Assembly (NCBI GenBank): GCA_051201675.1
Contig: CP179212.1
Span: forward strand, 496,001-560,000
From: HTCC2207 sp002685195
GTDB taxonomy: Bacteria > Pseudomonadota > Gammaproteobacteria > Pseudomonadales > Porticoccaceae
Direction: 5' to 3'
DNA: 64,000 nt
Of this stretch, positions 60,539 to 64,000 are shown in pieces. The notes under the pieces are model-generated. The model was not told the DNA's origin. It did no database searches and saw nothing but the letters and a program-made list of their open reading frames with translations. Positions within the stretch are counted from its first letter, which is position 1. Each line of letters begins with the position of its first letter. The position numbers and the translations under genes are program-made.

Positions 60539-61762
60539 ATGAAGTATAAAACTATGAAGCAAAGTCCTTTTTTTGATTTTTTTAATTCCCATAGAGAAGT
60601 GACTTTTCACGACTTACAGAAAACCGGAATTGAAGATACAGATTACATCCGATGGAATGAGTTCTTATTGCCCTTAGATTACGGTGATTCTGAGGCCGAA
60701 TACTGGGCAATTCGCCGTGAATGTGGTTTATTTGATGTGTCACCAATTCGAAAAATCGCCATCAAAGGCAAATCCGCTGGATATCTGCTAGATCATGTAT
60801 TGACTCGACCGGTAAGCAATTCTCCAGCGATGAGGGGTATTTATGTGGCGTACTGCAATGAGGACGGCAGTATGAAAGATGATTCGATTCTTTATAAGTA
60901 TGCAGAGGATGATTACCTGTTGATGCCCTCAGATATTGATCATTCAGAGCATCTTCGATCTATTTTTGACCAATTGGATATTAACGACGATGAAGTACAT
61001 ATTGCTGAGTGTACAGATAGCTTGTCTGGTGTAGCTTTTCAAGGGCCACTATCGGCGTTTGTTTTATCGTCTATGGGATTTGAAACAATTGAAGAGCTTG
61101 CTCCCTTTGAGGTTCGCGACTATGAGGTTTCGCAATCAGTATTTAGAGTAGCGCGGATGGGATTCACTGCAGATTTAGGTTATGAAGTCTGGTTTGACCC
61201 CGCTGATACTTGCTTGCTGCAAGAGCTGATAAAACAAACGAGAAAAGCCACTGATCTCAACATTCCTGGTTATGGATTAACCGCGCTGGAGGCTTGTCGG
61301 CTAGAGGGTGCTTTTATTGTCGCCGGGTGGGATTTTGCTACCGAAGTTGATCCGGAGCCAGGCTTTAACCGGTCACCTTTTGAAGTTGGATTGGGTTGGT
61401 TGGTGAACTTGGATGGTGAGAAGTTTTTTGGACAAAAAGCATTGTTAGCCGAACAAAAAGACGGTCAAAAATTCACTCTGCGGCAATTTAAAACTGACTC
61501 TCGTTCACAGATACCGGATCGCACTGTTGTGTATTCGCTAATTGACGGACAAAAACGATCAATTGGGTTAGTAAATTGTTCAGCGTGGTCGTGGGGTAAA
61601 AATCAGACTATAGGTAATTTGTCGATACATACAGAATACATCGAGTGCGCATCGGCATGGATTATTATAGATGAGCATCAAACACCTATTGAAATAGTAA
61701 GAGGGTCTTTCGTGAACTTCACCCATCGCAACAAGACTCCTGCTGTTTTACTAGCGAAGTGA
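60539..61762 (+). CDS. GcvT-like aminomethyltransferase family protein
   Basis: A 407-residue protein of the folate-binding T-protein superfamily. It shows RRECGLFDVSPIRKIAIKG near residue 60, DDSILYKYAEDDYLL, FQGPLSAFVL, a conserved MGFTADLGYEVWFDP and the GLTALEACRLEGAF segment. In the family, tetrahydrofolate accepts a one-carbon unit from glycine or another methylated donor such as DMSP, vanillate or sarcosine. Here the neighbours are two FAD oxidoreductases, so demethylation of an unknown methylated compound is conceivable. It is not a normal glycine-cleavage locus: no gcvH or gcvP is beside it. The end overlaps the convergent gene by 12 bp. An ATG five codons in is an alternative start. 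Confidence 0.8.
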   Translation: MKYKTMKQSPFFDFFNSHREVTFHDLQKTGIEDTDYIRWNEFLLPLDYGDSEAEYWAIRRECGLFDVSPIRKIAIKGKSAGYLLDHVLTRPVSNSPAMRGIYVAYCNEDGSMKDDSILYKYAEDDYLLMPSDIDHSEHLRSIFDQLDINDDEVHIAECTDSLSGVAFQGPLSAFVLSSMGFETIEELAPFEVRDYEVSQSVFRVARMGFTADLGYEVWFDPADTCLLQELIKQTRKATDLNIPGYGLTALEACRLEGAFIVAGWDFATEVDPEPGFNRSPFEVGLGWLVNLDGEKFFGQKALLAEQKDGQKFTLRQFKTDSRSQIPDRTVVYSLIDGQKRSIGLVNCSAWSWGKNQTIGNLSIHTEYIECASAWIIIDEHQTPIEIVRGSFVNFTHRNKTPAVLLAK

Positions 61763-63058
61763 ATGGCCTCCAATGCCGTTGACCCCCTGATGCGTCAGCT
61801 CAGCTACAAGAGCAGCGGTATCGATTTCTTGGACGCTAATTTTCTCCCTAAGAGCCAAAGCCGCTGCAGTGCCAGTTGCTTGGCCCATAGCCATGCATTG
61901 AGGCATGCCACGAACAGATGCAAAAGCCACATCATCAGCACAAACTATGCGACCAGCAAACATTAGATTTGTAACACTAACAGGTATTAGAGAGCGAAAT
62001 GGGATCGTGTAGTAATTGCCGTTTTGAACGATGGCTTCGTGGGTCATGGAGGCATCAGAACGCATAACATCGTCAACTGGATTGTCACAGCAAACTATTC
62101 CATCTGCGAATTTTACTCCGCGAGCAAGATCGCTACCTTTAAGCTTGTAAACTCCGTCTAATTTGCGCGTTTCGCGAACACCCACTGTTGGTGATAAAAG
62201 CGCCATGTGCGAATTGGTAAATCCTGGTACATCGGATTGTAAAAATGTAGATAGTTGATGGCAGCGTCGACGCCCTTCTTGGGTAGCGGCACTTATCGCT
62301 GTTGGATCGGTTCCATCGACTCCCCGAATATGCACGGAGTTACAGAAAACGCTGCCTTTGTGGAATCCTCTCATGAGATACAGTTTTGCTAGATCGGCAT
62401 GTAATCTCCCTTCCCTAATCCCCCGCGCGGCATGCTGGGTAAAATAGGGGTCGGGATCACTGAAAGCATCTTCCCAGTTGACTCCTATCATGTGAAATGA
62501 ACAGGTTACGCCCATAGTGTTGCCATTGCCGTCACCCTTAGAGAAAGAGACTCCTGCTTTGGAGGAAATGTCTCCGTCGCCAGAGCAATCAATAACAATT
62601 TTAGGGGTCACTTTGAACGAACCATTCCGATCAAAACAACTGACAGACTCAATCCAAGATTTAGACATTGAAGGTTCAATTGCGCAAGTATTAAGGCGCA
62701 CGTCGACGCCGGATTGCTCTAACATTTCGAACATTGTTAGGGTGGCAATGTCATGGTCATAGACGATCTCGGGTCCAAAATTATCGAGTGTGCAAGGGCG
62801 CTTTTCTGCAGCTGGGGGATCCATTTTTTCTAGACGATTGGTCAGTTCCTCGAGAATACCCCCAATAATCCTATCTGCTGGATACGCAGCACCCCATGGC
62901 ATGCCAGGGCAAAATGCCATAACTCCGCCAACTTTACTGGTGGACTCGAGTAACATAACGCTCAAGCCTTGCCTGCTCGCAGCAACAGACGCGCCAAATC
63001 CTGCGGTGCCGCCCCCGACAACTAATACATCGACCTCTTTATCTCTCTGTAAATTCAT
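61751..63058 (-). CDS. FAD-dependent oxidoreductase (FAD_oxidored family)
   Basis: A 435-residue flavoprotein. DVLVVGGGTAGFGASVAASR at the N-terminus is the FAD-binding Rossmann motif, followed by LLESTSKVGGVM. Characteristic later segments are VIDCSGDGDISSKAG and SLIPVSVTNLMFAGRIVCADDVAFASVRGMPQC (landmarks shown in part). The group (PF12831-like) is often found beside sulfatases and polysaccharide genes, and the natural substrates are mostly unknown. No signal peptide is seen. It is convergent with the GcvT-like gene. Confidence 0.83.
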   Translation of the reverse strand: MNLQRDKEVDVLVVGGGTAGFGASVAASRQGLSVMLLESTSKVGGVMAFCPGMPWGAAYPADRIIGGILEELTNRLEKMDPPAAEKRPCTLDNFGPEIVYDHDIATLTMFEMLEQSGVDVRLNTCAIEPSMSKSWIESVSCFDRNGSFKVTPKIVIDCSGDGDISSKAGVSFSKGDGNGNTMGVTCSFHMIGVNWEDAFSDPDPYFTQHAARGIREGRLHADLAKLYLMRGFHKGSVFCNSVHIRGVDGTDPTAISAATQEGRRRCHQLSTFLQSDVPGFTNSHMALLSPTVGVRETRKLDGVYKLKGSDLARGVKFADGIVCCDNPVDDVMRSDASMTHEAIVQNGNYYTIPFRSLIPVSVTNLMFAGRIVCADDVAFASVRGMPQCMAMGQATGTAAALALREKISVQEIDTAALVAELTHQGVNGIGGHSLR

Positions 63059-63213
63059 CTTCTAAGTCAAACGCTCCAAAATTTTTCAGAAAACTACATC
63101 CAAACATCAAGTCCGTTGATTGTAGGCCTCTAGTGCATCAGAAAATCGTTGATTGTCAAAGTCTGGCTGAAGATCTTAATCCATTCAGTCAATAAAAATA
63201 CACTTTATATCAT

Positions 63214-63221
63214 CCTATAGG
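63214..63221. promoter_or_regulatory. CCTATAGG palindrome, copy 4
   Basis: CCTATAGG in the 235-bp divergent gap, 73 bp before the rightward oxidoreductase and 156 bp before the leftward one. The flanks differ more than in copies 1-3, so this is the least certain copy. Confidence 0.4.
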
Positions 63222-63293
63222 TCGCGAATGCAGGTGGGTTTGGTATAGTTATACTCAAAAGTCTTCGAGTTTTTTAAAAGATGAACTATTAGC

Positions 63294-64000
63294 ATGACAA
63301 ATTATGATGCCATTATTGTCGGAGCAGGTCACAATGGCTTGACCAATGCCGCTTTTTTAGCAAAGGCAGGCTTGGATGTTTTGGTGCTAGAAAAAAACAG
63401 TTATGTCGGCGGCGCTACAGCGAGCCTAGAGCTGCATAGTGATTGGAAGTACTCTAATTGTTCCTATGTTTGTAGCCTTTTTAGACCAGAGATTTATCAG
63501 GCGCTGGATTTAGGGCGGCATGGGCTGGAAGTGGTTCCGTTGCAGGGCAGTGTTACATTCAAGCAAAATGGTGACTACTTAGGCAGCTACCATCAGCCAA
63601 GTGTGCGGCGAAGAGAGATTGCAAGGCACTCAAAAAGAGATGCAGATGCTGCCATTAGGTTTGACGCTGATTTAATGAAGTGGTGCAGGCTTATCAGAGG
63701 GTTTTTGCTCCGTACGCCGCCAGATCCAGCTTCTTTTAAGATAAGAGATGCCATGGAATTTGCCTATCTGTTGAAGCGATTTTATAGTCTCAGTGAAAGT
63801 CAAATTTACGAATTTATTCGCTTTTTCACGATGTCTATTGCCGAGTATTTAGAGCAGTATTTTGAAAGCGATGTGATTCTTGCTCATTTTTCAGGCGGAA
63901 GTATTATCGGCACTGGGTTAGGTGTTTATTCCCCCGGCACGGCTTATGTTTTGTTGCACCATGCAATGGGCGATGTCGATGGTAATGTTGGTTCTTGGGG
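63294..64000 (+). CDS. Phytoene-dehydrogenase-like FAD oxidoreductase, N-terminal part (3' end outside window)
   Basis: The frame runs from the ATG at 63294 to the window edge, giving 235 residues. The start YDAIIVGAGHNGLTNAAFLAKAG is the FAD-binding fold of the phytoene desaturase/PYROXD2-like group, and VLEKNSYVGGATAS follows as usual. These enzymes oxidise lipophilic or amine substrates; the C-terminal half, which carries the rest of the FAD site, is beyond the window. The upstream gap contains the fourth CCTATAGG site. Confidence 0.85.
   Translation, partial: MTNYDAIIVGAGHNGLTNAAFLAKAGLDVLVLEKNSYVGGATASLELHSDWKYSNCSYVCSLFRPEIYQALDLGRHGLEVVPLQGSVTFKQNGDYLGSYHQPSVRRREIARHSKRDADAAIRFDADLMKWCRLIRGFLLRTPPDPASFKIRDAMEFAYLLKRFYSLSESQIYEFIRFFTMSIAEYLEQYFESDVILAHFSGGSIIGTGLGVYSPGTAYVLLHHAMGDVDGNVGSW

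Noticed and set aside
60539..61762. Dimethylsulfoniopropionate demethylase (DmdA) as the identity of the GcvT-like protein
   Set aside because: DmdA is a member of the same superfamily, but I see no DmdA-specific residues and no dmdB/C genes nearby, so only the superfamily is claimed.
1..64000. CRISPR arrays, insertion sequences, rRNA genes and phage genes
   Set aside because: No regularly spaced repeats, transposase or integrase genes or rRNA sequences were seen on either strand.

Overview
The window reads as chromosomal DNA of a marine, heterotrophic gammaproteobacterium. This is inferred from the queA-tgt-secD-secF synteny, the TonB receptors with 'IVTA' TonB boxes, the laminarin-type glycoside hydrolases, the TPR-sulfotransferases and the moderate GC content; a SAR92/Porticoccaceae or Halieaceae-like lineage would fit. 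No plasmid, phage, transposase or CRISPR genes were seen.

Layout. 1-3.7 kb: the 3' end of pyrF, convergent with two secreted GH16 beta-glucanases. 3.9-8.5 kb: four metabolic genes (D-aminoacylase-like amidohydrolase, trhO, amidohydrolase-2, homocysteine S-methyltransferase family). 8.6-26.3 kb: a catabolic island with two Tat-exported SpdH-like flavoenzymes, a cupin, a membrane protein, a TetR regulator, a second membrane protein, an acyl-CoA ligase, an aldehyde dehydrogenase, a small lipoprotein, a TonB receptor, a frameshifted gene, an acetylpolyamine-amidohydrolase-like deacetylase, an NhaC-like transporter and a MATE exporter. Five copies of a palindrome, ATGTC-N4-GACAT, lie in four promoter regions of this island and nowhere else that I noticed. 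They probably define a TetR regulon, and the enzyme set suggests uptake and oxidation of (acetyl)polyamines or related amines. 26.4-31.4 kb: miscellaneous genes (methyltransferase, alkylsulfatase-like metallo-beta-lactamase, DUF805, unknowns). 31.6-37.4 kb: tRNA-Leu(CAA), queA, tgt, secD, secF (yajC is missing) and a thioredoxin-like protein.

37.5-48.6 kb: GH3 beta-glucosidase lipoprotein, crotonase, omega-aminotransferase, a small lipoprotein, an Lrp regulator divergent from a branched-chain 2-oxoacid dehydrogenase operon (E1alpha, E1beta, E2, no E3) and an imidazolonepropionase-like amidohydrolase. 48.8-64 kb: a duplicated module of two TPR-sulfotransferases, two closely related predicted propeller proteins with six shared histidines and two large TonB receptors, followed by a GcvT-like protein and two FAD oxidoreductases. 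Four intergenic regions here carry the 8-bp palindrome CCTATAGG with related flanks, suggesting common control. This second module is the best candidate for an undescribed system; its substrate cannot be read from the sequence.

All family assignments come from motif recognition by eye. No database search was run.
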